NCBI GenBank assembly: GCA_963717765.1
Contig: CAVQWX010000004.1
Coordinates: 186,001-250,000 of the forward strand
Source of the DNA: JACDER01 sp963717765
GTDB lineage: Bacteria; Actinomycetota; Thermoleophilia; Gaiellales; Gaiellaceae
DNA length: 64,000 nt
Direction of reading: 5' to 3'
Shown here piece after piece: positions 8,830-16,936 of the stretch. The notes beneath the pieces were generated by a model, which worked only from the letters and a program-made list of their open reading frames with translations, ran no database searches and was not told the origin of the DNA. Positions within the stretch are counted from its first letter, which is position 1. The number at the start of each line of letters is the position of its first letter. The position numbers and the translations under genes are program-made.

Positions 8830-10577
8830 CGAGGGCGACGCTATACGCGCTGGTCGGGCTCGTGGCTTCCTCGCTCAGAAGACACGTGCCGTTGCGGCAG
8901 GCCAGTTCGCTTGAGCTGCGACGTCGGCGCGCCCGACCAGGCCTCTGCGCATCGATGGTGCTCGCGCTGGCTGCAGTGCTCATCGCGCTCGCGACGGCGA
9001 AGGGCGCCGTTACGCCTGATGCTGCCGTCGTGAGCGCGACGCCGGTTTCGCTGCGCCCGGCCGAGACGCCGGGCGACGCGGGCTTTCTGATCGTTGGCTC
9101 ACGGAACAGCGCCGGGTTCGGGCTCGTCCGCGTGTTCGCCGACCGCGACCGCAATGGCACCTACGAGTCGCTTGCGGACGAGATCGTCCCCTACTCCACT
9201 GCGGCCAGCGACGGCGTCCGCGTCGCCGCGGGCGATTTCGACGGCGACGGAAACGATGAGCTTGTCACGGCCTCGTCCGAGAACGCGCCGGTCGAGGTCT
9301 ACGAGCTGACCAGTGGCGGCCGGCCGGGCGCGCTCCTCGACTCGCTAACCGGCTTCACCCAAGGGTCGTACGTCGCCGCCGGCGACCTGGACGGAGACGG
9401 ACGCGACGAGTTGATCGTTGGGTCCGATCCCGGCGCGGAGCCGAAGGTGAAGATCTTCGCGGACGCGAACCTGGACGGGGAGCTCGACGCGACTCCCGTC
9501 AACACGTTCAACGCCTATCCGGCCAGCTTCAGGGGAGGGGTGCGAGTCGCAGCGGGCAACACCGACGAGCCGGGACTCACCAACCTGGACGACGAAGTGG
9601 TGACCGCCCCAGGCCCGAACGGCCCCGGTCAGCCGGTGAAGATCTGGGACGACACCGACCACGACCGCGCCGTCTCCGACAATCCGCTGGACGACAGCTT
9701 TCTCCCCTACGAGCCCGGCTTCGGCGGCGGAACGTACGTGGCCGCAGGGCCGATCCTCTTCGCCGGTTCCGGCAATCTCGTGGCAGAGGTGGTCGTCTCC
9801 GCGGCGGGCGGACAGAACCGAAACGTCGTCATCCGAACCGACCAGGACGGCGACGGGAAGGTCTCCGACGATCCGCCGTTCGACCAGCTTCCCCCTCCAT
9901 ACGGCGCTTCCTTCACCTCCGGAGTGCGGGTTGCGACGGGGCGCGGCCCTAGCAACCGCGATGACGTCATCACCGCGCCCGGCGCCAACGCAGGGAGCAA
10001 GCCCGTCAAGATCTATCGCGACGACGGCGATCCCCTCGATTTCCTGTCCGACAACCCACCCGGCGACCAGTTCATCGGGTTCGCGGGGAACTTCGGCGAG
10101 TTCGTCGCCTTTGCGACGACACTCACCGCGACGTACAGCGACACCCACACACCGCTCCTCATTCCAGACCAAGGGTCGCTCGGCGATCCCTTGCAAGCCC
10201 GAATCCAGGTGCCAGGGTCGGCCGGGACCATCCGCGACCTTGACGTCTCCATCGACATCAGTCACCTGTTCGACGCCGATCTCGACGTCTCGCTCCAGCA
10301 CACGTCGAGCGCCGGCCCCGTCCACCTCTTCACGTACGCCGGTCACGACGACGACGGCTTCCTGGTCTGGCTCGACGACGAGGCCGGCACGGACATCCAG
10401 ACCGTCGGGGACAACCCGAACAACTTTCCCGTTGCCGGCGTCTTCAGGCCGCTGAACTCGCTCACGGCGTTCGACGGCACAGACGCCTCCGGCACGTGGA
10501 CGCTCACCGTCAACGACGACGGCGCTCCCGGCGTCGCCGGAACGCTCAACTCCTGGAGTCTGAAGTTCACCTACTGA
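8826..10577 (+). CDS. Secreted FG-GAP repeat protein with C-terminal P-domain (copy 1)
   Basis: 583 residues from the GTG at 8826, which overlaps the haloperoxidase stop. An internal ATG at 8955 (MVLALAAVLIALATAKG) would give a cleaner signal peptide, so the first 43 Arg-rich residues may be untranslated. The middle has repeated calcium-loop/FG-GAP units of the type GDxDGDxxDEL (about residues 135-430), expected to form a beta-propeller. The last 140 residues match the proprotein convertase P-domain: a DVSIDISHLFDADLDVSL strand pair and the DASGTWTLTVNDD signature. No catalytic domain is present. A paralogue follows directly at 10588. It is likely exported and binding or structural, perhaps a partner of the haloperoxidase. 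Confidence 0.85.
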   Translation: MTRATLYALVGLVASSLRRHVPLRQASSLELRRRRARPGLCASMVLALAAVLIALATAKGAVTPDAAVVSATPVSLRPAETPGDAGFLIVGSRNSAGFGLVRVFADRDRNGTYESLADEIVPYSTAASDGVRVAAGDFDGDGNDELVTASSENAPVEVYELTSGGRPGALLDSLTGFTQGSYVAAGDLDGDGRDELIVGSDPGAEPKVKIFADANLDGELDATPVNTFNAYPASFRGGVRVAAGNTDEPGLTNLDDEVVTAPGPNGPGQPVKIWDDTDHDRAVSDNPLDDSFLPYEPGFGGGTYVAAGPILFAGSGNLVAEVVVSAAGGQNRNVVIRTDQDGDGKVSDDPPFDQLPPPYGASFTSGVRVATGRGPSNRDDVITAPGANAGSKPVKIYRDDGDPLDFLSDNPPGDQFIGFAGNFGEFVAFATTLTATYSDTHTPLLIPDQGSLGDPLQARIQVPGSAGTIRDLDVSIDISHLFDADLDVSLQHTSSAGPVHLFTYAGHDDDGFLVWLDDEAGTDIQTVGDNPNNFPVAGVFRPLNSLTAFDGTDASGTWTLTVNDDGAPGVAGTLNSWSLKFTY

Positions 10578-10587
10578 TGGGACGACC

Positions 10588-12240
10588 GTGATCCGCACCT
10601 GGAGTCGCTTCCTGATCGTTCTCGGCGTCGCGGCCGCAGTCATCGCCGTGCCTGCTTCGGCAAGGCGTGCCGAGACACCGCGTCCTGCAACCATCGTGGC
10701 AGCGCCGCGGGCCTCAGCGGCGCAGACCGCCGTCGACGCCGGCTTCGTCGTCGTCGGGTCGCGAAACAGCGCCGGCTTCGGGCTCGTGCGCACGTTCGCC
10801 GACAACGACCTGAACGGGACCTACGAAACGCTCGTCGACGAGTTCGTCCCCTACTCGAGGACCGTCGGCGACGGAGTCCGGGTGGCGACCGGAGACCTCG
10901 ACGGCGACCGCAATGACGAGCTCATCACCGCGTCCTCCGAGGGCGCACCGGTCAAGGTGTACGAGCTCTCCAGCGGCGGAGTGCACGGCGCGCTCGCCGA
11001 CTCCGTGGCCGGCTTCACCCAGGGATCGTACGTCGCCGCCGGCGACCTGAACGGGGACGGGCGCGACGAACTCATTGTGGGGTCAGACCCAGGCGCGGAG
11101 CCCAAGGTGAAGATCTTCGCCGACACCAACGCAGATGGAGCGCTCGAGCAGACGCCCGTGAATGCGTTCAACGCGTACCCGGCAAGCTTCACCGGCGGCG
11201 TCCGGGTCGCAGTCGGGAACACCGACGGCGCACTTTCGCAGGTTCTCACGCTCGACGAGGAACTCGTCACCGCTCCCGGGCCGGGCGGCACGGGGCAGCC
11301 CATCAAGATCTGGGACGACACCGACGGCGACCTCGCCGTCTCCGACAACCCGCTCGACGACAGCTTCCTTCCCTACGACCCCGGCTTCGGCGGGGGCACC
11401 TATGTCGCCGCGGCAGAAATCCTGGCTGGGGTTTCGGATCAGGTGGTCTTCTCTCCCGGCGGTGGGCAGAACCGTGACGTCGTGGTCCGCATCGACAGTG
11501 ACCGCGACGGGAAAGTCTCGGACGATCCACCACTCGAGCAGCTCCCGCCTCCCTACGGGCCGACCTTTTCGTCCGGAGTGCGCGTGGCGGCGGGCGACGC
11601 CCACCGCCTCACGCTCTTCGACGAGGAGGTGATCACGGCGCCCGGCGCAAGCTCGGGAAGCAAGCCTATAGAGGTCTACGACGACGACAGTGATCCGGGT
11701 TCCCAGCTGTTCGACAACCCACCCGTGGACCAGTTCACCGGGTTCTCCGGCAACTTCGGCGAGTTCGTCGCCTTCGCCAGCGAGTTCAACGATGTCTACA
11801 GCTCCGATGCGCCGCTCGCCATTCCCGACAACGGGCAGCCGGGGGATCCGCTCACGTCCGTGATCCACGTGCCTTCGTCAGCAGGAATCATCCGCGACGT
11901 CGACGTCTCGCTCAACATCAGCCATACGTTCGACCAGGATCTCACCGTCAGGCTCGAGCACGACTCGAGCGTCAACGGGATCAGCCTTCTTCTCTTTCAG
12001 CACGTGGGCCACGACGACCATGGCTTCATCATCACCCTCAGGAACTTGGCCGCCAGAGACATCACAGACGTCCCGGATGACCCCAAGGACTCACCAGTCG
12101 CCGGCGACTTCGAGCCTGAAGGCGCGCTCTCGTCCCTCTCTGGACGCGACGCTTCCGGGACGTGGACCCTGACGGTCGACGACGAGAGCGGCGGCGACGT
12201 CGGGACGCTCCACGAGTGGAGCCTGAAAATCGACTTTTGA
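10588..12240 (+). CDS. Secreted FG-GAP repeat protein with C-terminal P-domain (copy 2)
   Basis: 550 residues, a tandem paralogue of the preceding gene. Long shared blocks include SRNSAGFGLVR, GFTQGSYVAAGDL, GDGRDELIVGSDPGAEPKVK and DNPLDDSFLPY. Signal peptide at residues 8-25 (Ala cleavage near PASA). FG-GAP/calcium-loop repeats occupy the middle and a P-domain the end (DASGTWTLTVDDESGGDVG). It starts with GTG 10588, 10 bases after the first copy's stop. The duplication kept domain order and loop spacing while the linkers diverged, so both copies look functional. Calcium binding is expected from the Asp-rich loops; the ligand is unknown. Confidence 0.85.
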   Translation: MIRTWSRFLIVLGVAAAVIAVPASARRAETPRPATIVAAPRASAAQTAVDAGFVVVGSRNSAGFGLVRTFADNDLNGTYETLVDEFVPYSRTVGDGVRVATGDLDGDRNDELITASSEGAPVKVYELSSGGVHGALADSVAGFTQGSYVAAGDLNGDGRDELIVGSDPGAEPKVKIFADTNADGALEQTPVNAFNAYPASFTGGVRVAVGNTDGALSQVLTLDEELVTAPGPGGTGQPIKIWDDTDGDLAVSDNPLDDSFLPYDPGFGGGTYVAAAEILAGVSDQVVFSPGGGQNRDVVVRIDSDRDGKVSDDPPLEQLPPPYGPTFSSGVRVAAGDAHRLTLFDEEVITAPGASSGSKPIEVYDDDSDPGSQLFDNPPVDQFTGFSGNFGEFVAFASEFNDVYSSDAPLAIPDNGQPGDPLTSVIHVPSSAGIIRDVDVSLNISHTFDQDLTVRLEHDSSVNGISLLLFQHVGHDDHGFIITLRNLAARDITDVPDDPKDSPVAGDFEPEGALSSLSGRDASGTWTLTVDDESGGDVGTLHEWSLKIDF

Positions 12241-12761
12241 CCGCGCCCGCGCAGAACGGCTCGCTGCTCCGCTTCGACCCTGACGGCGCTCGCCCGATGG
12301 TCTCCTACGTGATCGCGATCCTCGAGGGCCTCGACCACGTTCCCCTCGGTGCGATCCGCATCCAGCACGGCTAGACTCGCGCGCCGCGGATGCAGGTCAC
12401 CTTCCTCACGCACGGGTGCCACCACACGGGTGCCGCGACCGCCCACGACAACGATGCCACGGCGAGCACGGGCTGGGGTGGGCCCTCCGAAGTTCTCGGT
12501 TTTGTGCGTGCACTTCGTCGATCGCCGCGCGGGTCAGACCGATATCGGATTCATGTACCAGCTGAGCGACGGTCCTCCTCATCGTTCACATGCGAGGTTC
12601 GCAGCGTGGCGCTTTGTCGCCGTTCGCCAATCGTCTGTCGCCGGAATTTGACCACCTTTCGACTACGGGTTGGGCCGCTCGTCGCGCCTAACGGGGTCGC
12701 AGCGAAGGGTTACGAGCGCGATACCGCTCGAGCCACATAGAAAGGCGGTAGAAGTACGCGG
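12241..12761. other. 521-base gap with a possible 3' gene remnant
   Basis: No intact gene is seen. Bases 12241-12374 in one plus frame look coding: third positions are mostly G/C and residues such as MVSYVIAILEGLDHVPLGAI end at TAG 12372, but there is no start of its own and no recognised family. A TAGACT box overlaps that stop, followed 12 bases on by an ATG at 12390 whose frame (MQVTFLTHGCHHT...) soon loses coding character. The rest, to 12761, is less GC-rich than its surroundings and holds no hairpin that I can support. Confidence 0.3.
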
Positions 12762-15344
12762 ATGAGTACTCCTGGGTTCCCAGTCCCAGCTTCGGCGCAT
12801 TTCACTGCGCTGGCACTCACCCACGTGTTCGGCATCAATCGCTCCGAACTGCCTTCAAGCCTGCGGACGCCCGGACGATACGAGGAGATCCACGGCGGGC
12901 AGACGATTCGCGGCATCCCGTTTCTCTTCGGCGACGACACTGGGCCGAACGTTGTGCTGCTCGACCACTCTGAGGTGACGATCGATCTGGGCGGCGCGAC
13001 GGCGACCTACGTCCTGTTCGTGCATGTAGTCGAGGATGGTGCGGAAGGAGCCGGTAGCGGCTGGGCTCGTGACGATGCAGACGGCGACAGGCTCGGAGGC
13101 GTCGTTTCCGAGTATGTCCTCGAGTACGAAGACGGATCCAACGAAAGCGCGCGCATCCTTCGCCGGTTCGCTATCCAGCAGGCCCGCTGCGCCTGGGGCT
13201 CGGCACCGTTCGCCTGTGTCCCGGCGGCCGATGGTCAAGTTGTGCCGACCGCCGACGAGGCACTCGCCCTGGGGCGGCAGCCGACGACGCTGACGCCGAC
13301 ACGTGCTCGGTCTGTGGCGGAAGGCGATCCCAGTGAGCCGGGCGTGCTGTGGATCTACGCGCTCGAGAACCCGAAGCCAGACGTGCCGCTTCGCGCGGTC
13401 ATGTGCGTGCCGGAGGACGAACGCTCGGCCATCTATGCGGTCACGCTGACGGACGTCGCAGAGCATCCGCTCCGTCCAGGCACACGCCGCAAGCTGCGGC
13501 TCCCACGCCCCGACAACGTGGAGCTGAACGCGATCGGCGAGGTAGACGACAGCGCGATCGCCATCGACCTCGGTGTCGTGATCTCGGCGCGCGCGGCGCT
13601 CGATTACGCCCACGAAGGCTGGGCCGGCGAGGAGGCCGTCGTCCAGCCGTCGCGGTCAGAGCGCGAGGTGGTGGTCGAATACGCCGCTCATCCGCAGGCG
13701 CGCCTCCACATTGGTGAGAAGGTCTACGAGCTTGATTCCATCCAGGGGGAGGCCGTCGAGATCGCAGCCGCCGAGCGTCCCGTCAGGCTGCGCTTCGTCG
13801 ATCGTGACTCGGGTGAGGCGGTTGCCGTTCGCCTTCATCTCCACGGTGCTGGCGGCGAGTACCTGCCGCCACGTGGCCATCACCGCAAGGTAAATACCGT
13901 CTTCCACGAGGACGTCTATGCCGAGCTTGCGATCGGCGAGAACCAGTACGCCTATGTGGACGGTGAGTGCGTCGTCGACCTGCCGCTGGGGACGGTGTAC
14001 GTCGAGATCACGCGCGGCTATGAGATCGCGCCGGTACGGACGTCTGTCGAGGTGGGCCCGGAGACGAGTGACCTCGTGTTCGAGCTGGAGCGGGTGCTGC
14101 GCTGGCGGGAACGCGGCTGGGTGACGGCGGACACGCACGTCCACTTCCTCAGTCCGAGCACCGCGCTGCTGGAGGGGAAGGCAGAAGGCGTCAATGTCGT
14201 CAACCTCCTCGCCTCTCAATGGGGCGAGATGTTCACCAACGTCGGCGACTTCGACGGCAAGACGACCTTCGGCGCCGAGGATCTCGGCGGGAGGGGCGAG
14301 TTCCTCGTGCGCGTCGGTTCCGAGAACCGAATGAACGTGCTCGGGCACATCTCGCTCCTCGGCTACAAGGGCGAATTGATTCATCCACTCTGCACGGGCG
14401 GGCCGGAGGAGTCGGCGTTCGGCGATCCGCTCGAGGTGACGATGGCCGAATGGGCGCAGCGCTGCCTCGACCAAGGCGGCCTCGTCGTCATGCCGCACTC
14501 CCCGGAGCCGCAACTCGAGCGCGCGGCCGACATCGTGCTCGGCCTCGTGAACGCAATCGAGCTGATGCACTTCAACCCGCTCGATCCAAACCTCGTCGAG
14601 TTCGGGCCTCCGCTCAGCCCCTATGGGCTGGCGGACTGGTACCGCTACCTGAACCTCGGCTACCACATCCCCCTCGCGGGCGGCACGGACAAGATGTGGG
14701 CAGGAGTCCTGCTCGGCGGTATCCGCACCTACGCGCAGCTCGGAGAACGCGAGCTCACGTACGAGAACTGGATGGACGCAATCCGCGACGGCAACACCTT
14801 CGTCACTGTCGGGCCGCTCGCCGCGCTCAAGGTCGAAGGCGTCGAGCCCGGCGGTCAGCTCCGCCTTCCGGCCGGTGGAGGAACCGTTCAGGTGGAGTGG
14901 CAAGTCGAGTCGCTCCCCGTCCCTATTGAAGCGGTCGAGATCGTCGTCGGCGGTCTAACGGCTACCGCGACGACCGGGGGACGGGAGTTTTCCTCGCAAG
15001 GGAGCGTCGAGATGAGAGTCTCAGCCTCGACCTGGATTGCGCTTCGCGTGCGCGGCAGCTACCACGGCAGGCCTGACGACATCGCCTGTCACACGAGCGC
15101 AATCCAGGTGCTGGTCCAGGGCTCGGAGCCGTTCTCAGAGGCCGACTCCATGGCGGTTCTCGACCAAATCCAGGGTGCCATCGCATATGTCGACACAATC
15201 GCTCCACGCCCGGAAGCGCGACGATTTCGGGAGCTTCGCGCTACGCTCGAGGCCGCATACAACCAGCTCCACCAGCGCATGCACGCCGCCGGCATCTACC
15301 ACCGGCATCCGCTCCACGAGCCCGCGCAGCCGCACGAACATTGA
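12762..15344 (+). CDS. CehA/McbA-like metallohydrolase (PHP domain)
   Basis: 860 residues without a clear signal peptide. The N-terminal 450 residues are beta-rich and of unclear family. From about residue 455 a PHP-type metallohydrolase domain follows: WVTADTHVHF (first metal histidines), a NRMNVLGHISLLGY segment, VMPHSPEP near 580 and LAGGTDKM near 642. This pattern occurs in CehA/McbA family hydrolases, some of which cleave carbaryl; here the substrate is unknown. The C-terminus ends in a His-rich tail (YHRHPLHEPAQPHEH). Just past the stop an out-of-frame GntR fragment begins, so the natural 3' end may have been altered by recombination. TAGAAG 7 bases before the ATG is a weak leaderless-type box. 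Confidence 0.8.
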   Translation: MSTPGFPVPASAHFTALALTHVFGINRSELPSSLRTPGRYEEIHGGQTIRGIPFLFGDDTGPNVVLLDHSEVTIDLGGATATYVLFVHVVEDGAEGAGSGWARDDADGDRLGGVVSEYVLEYEDGSNESARILRRFAIQQARCAWGSAPFACVPAADGQVVPTADEALALGRQPTTLTPTRARSVAEGDPSEPGVLWIYALENPKPDVPLRAVMCVPEDERSAIYAVTLTDVAEHPLRPGTRRKLRLPRPDNVELNAIGEVDDSAIAIDLGVVISARAALDYAHEGWAGEEAVVQPSRSEREVVVEYAAHPQARLHIGEKVYELDSIQGEAVEIAAAERPVRLRFVDRDSGEAVAVRLHLHGAGGEYLPPRGHHRKVNTVFHEDVYAELAIGENQYAYVDGECVVDLPLGTVYVEITRGYEIAPVRTSVEVGPETSDLVFELERVLRWRERGWVTADTHVHFLSPSTALLEGKAEGVNVVNLLASQWGEMFTNVGDFDGKTTFGAEDLGGRGEFLVRVGSENRMNVLGHISLLGYKGELIHPLCTGGPEESAFGDPLEVTMAEWAQRCLDQGGLVVMPHSPEPQLERAADIVLGLVNAIELMHFNPLDPNLVEFGPPLSPYGLADWYRYLNLGYHIPLAGGTDKMWAGVLLGGIRTYAQLGERELTYENWMDAIRDGNTFVTVGPLAALKVEGVEPGGQLRLPAGGGTVQVEWQVESLPVPIEAVEIVVGGLTATATTGGREFSSQGSVEMRVSASTWIALRVRGSYHGRPDDIACHTSAIQVLVQGSEPFSEADSMAVLDQIQGAIAYVDTIAPRPEARRFRELRATLEAAYNQLHQRMHAAGIYHRHPLHEPAQPHEH

Positions 15345-15414
15345 CCTGGCAGAGCAGTTCAGCGTTTCGCGAACGGTCATCCGCGAGGCCGTCCGGTCGC
15401 TCGCCGAACGAGCC
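15337..15414 (+). pseudogene. GntR/FadR-type helix-turn-helix remnant
   Basis: In the frame +1 relative to the preceding hydrolase the bases read NIDLAEQFSVSRTVIREAVRSLAE, the classic second and third helices of a GntR winged-helix domain (LAEQFGVSRTxVREALRxLA). There is no start, no wing and no effector domain. It is a short relic of a once complete regulator, perhaps of the adjacent hydrolase, left at a recombination junction. Confidence 0.6.
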
Positions 15415-15547
15415 ACCCCTTCAGATCTTGCCCGGAGCACGTGGGCCTCCTTGGTCGACGGGCTTTAGCAACGCCGACCTTCGACGCCCTTGGCCGTGCT
15501 CCCTACCCGGTGCTTACGGCAGCAGCCGTGAATTACCCATCCAGCAT

Positions 15548-15946
15548 CTAGCTAGGGACAGTCTGAAAACCCTGAAGCCGGAAGTCACGGTCAAAGGTGA
15601 AGGCGATGTCGATGCCTTGCTTTCGCATCAGCTCGAAGCTCACCCAATCGACGAGGGATGCGCGGCGGCGGCCGGCCAGAAGGGCTGTGACCGCGGAGCT
15701 GTGTAGATCGTTGTCAATCCACTCGATCGCGATCACGGGTAGGACGTCGTCGTGAAGTGCTCGCTCCGCGGCTGCCCCGAGCCGGTGCCGAACCAGCGCG
15801 CTGGTCTCGACGACGATGTAATTGTGCGTGGTGAGAGTCTCGCCGCGCGCGTGCAAGTCCTCGAGCACCGCCTTCGCCGCCTCATGACCCTCATCGTCGA
15901 GCGAAAGCCGCGCGTAAAGAGCTGAGGTGTCGACGAAGACGGTCAG
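15548..15946 (-). CDS. vapC: VapC-like PIN-domain toxin
   Basis: 132 residues counting from a CTG at 15946. PIN domain acidic residues are all visible: VFVDTSALY (first Asp), VVETSALV (Glu), RASLVDWVSFELM (Asp) and IAFTFDRDF (Asp). Known VapC toxins are RNases acting on tRNA or rRNA. No ATG, GTG or TTG exists near the expected N-terminus. The CTG overlaps the antitoxin stop as CTGA, mimicking the usual ATGA/GTGA coupling, so a CTG start is proposed. Codon usage is less biased than in neighbouring genes, fitting a mobile toxin-antitoxin pair. Confidence 0.8.
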   Translation of the reverse strand: MTVFVDTSALYARLSLDDEGHEAAKAVLEDLHARGETLTTHNYIVVETSALVRHRLGAAAERALHDDVLPVIAIEWIDNDLHSSAVTALLAGRRRASLVDWVSFELMRKQGIDIAFTFDRDFRLQGFQTVPS

Positions 15947-16188
15947 CCGGCGAACGCTTCGGAGAGGTAACGATCGGGGTCGGCTGCGACGTCGGTGGCG
16001 CGGCTTCTGTCCCGGTATCCCCGCACTGCGAGCGCCCGCATCCACCGGCTCTCGAGCGCGGAGCCATCGCGCACGTATCGGTCAACGGCCTCGCGAATGA
16101 CTGACGCCAGCGATACTCCTTGCGCGGAGGCAACCTCGCGCAGGCGCCGCGCCTGCTCCTCGGTCAACTGGATCTGAGTACGGATCAC
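15943..16188 (-). CDS. vapB: VapB-like ribbon-helix-helix antitoxin
   Basis: 81 residues. The N-terminus VIRTQIQLTEEQARRLREVA followed by GVSLASVIREAVDRYV is a ribbon-helix-helix (CopG/Arc) DNA-binding fold. The C-terminal part is the expected toxin-binding tail. The GTG at 16188 is preceded by TATGAT at 6 bases, indicating a leaderless start. Antitoxin comes first and overlaps the PIN toxin by 4 bases, the normal order for autoregulated vapBC operons. Confidence 0.82.
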   Translation of the reverse strand: MIRTQIQLTEEQARRLREVASAQGVSLASVIREAVDRYVRDGSALESRWMRALAVRGYRDRSRATDVAADPDRYLSEAFAG

Positions 16189-16194
16189 GGCGCC

Positions 16195-16200
16195 ATCATA
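16195..16200 (-). promoter_or_regulatory. -10 box, leaderless (TATGAT, N6, GTG) of vapBC
   Basis: On the minus strand TATGAT lies 6 bases before the GTG at 16188. It is the strongest -10 match of the leaderless set and the likely site of VapB autorepression. Confidence 0.55.
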
Positions 16201-16249
16201 ACATCGCATGTCGCCACAATGCTTACAGTCGATACTCCTCCCGCTCCTA

Positions 16250-16902
16250 CGCTGAACAAGATGGCAGAGGACCTGACCGACTACCTGCCCGAGTCAGGGG
16301 TGAAGGCGCGCTACCTGCACTCCGAGGTGGACACGCTCGACCGCATCCAGATCATCCGCGAGCTGCGGCTGGGCGACTACGACGTCCTCGTCGGAGTGAA
16401 CCTGCTGCGCGAGGGGCTCGACTTGCCCGAGGTCTCGCTCATCGCGATCCTGGACGCGGACAAGGAGGGCTTTCTGCGCGGGAAGACCGCGCTCATCCAG
16501 ACGATCGGCCGCGCCGCGCGGAACATCAACGGGAAGGTCATCCTGTACGCGGACAAGCTGACCGAGGCGATCAAGGGCGCTCTGGACGAGACCGACCGGC
16601 GCCGCGCGAAGCAGCTCGCCTACAACGAGGAGCACGGGATCACGCCCGAGTCGATCCAGAAGGGCGTGTCCGACATCGCCGAGTTTCTGTCGCTGGGAGA
16701 GGCGCCGCACGTGCCGGGGCGCCGCCGGCGCGGCAAGAAGGAGGTCGAGGGGATGGGCCGCGAGGAGCTGGAGAAGCTCGTCATCACCCTCGAGGAGGAG
16801 ATGTTCGCCGCCGCCGAGGAGCTCCGCTTCGAGTACGCGGCCAAGCTGCGGGACGAGATCAAGGAACTGCGGCGCGAGCTGCAGGCACTGGCCCCCGCGT
16901 AG
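16250..16902 (+). pseudogene. Truncated 3' copy of uvrB
   Basis: The bases match uvrB 3474-4127. They encode the second helicase half and the C-terminal UVR motif, without Walker A, the beta-hairpin or the DESH box. The frame is open (ATG candidates at 16219 and 16261) and ends at the same codon as uvrB. By eye the central block of about 580 bases differs at only one position (G to C in the Asp-Val codon near 16386). The first 45 bases carry about five changes plus a 3-base indel, and the last 24 carry six changes, all synonymous. That pattern suggests an older second uvrB whose centre was overwritten by gene conversion. Unlikely to function in repair. Confidence 0.85.
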
Positions 16903-16936
16903 ACAGACCGCTTCCCTGCAATGATGGTCCGCGCCG

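Noticed and set aside
12390..12740. Open frame starting MQVTFLTHGCHH after a TAGACT box
   Set aside because: Only the first dozen residues look protein-like; the remainder has random composition and no family match.
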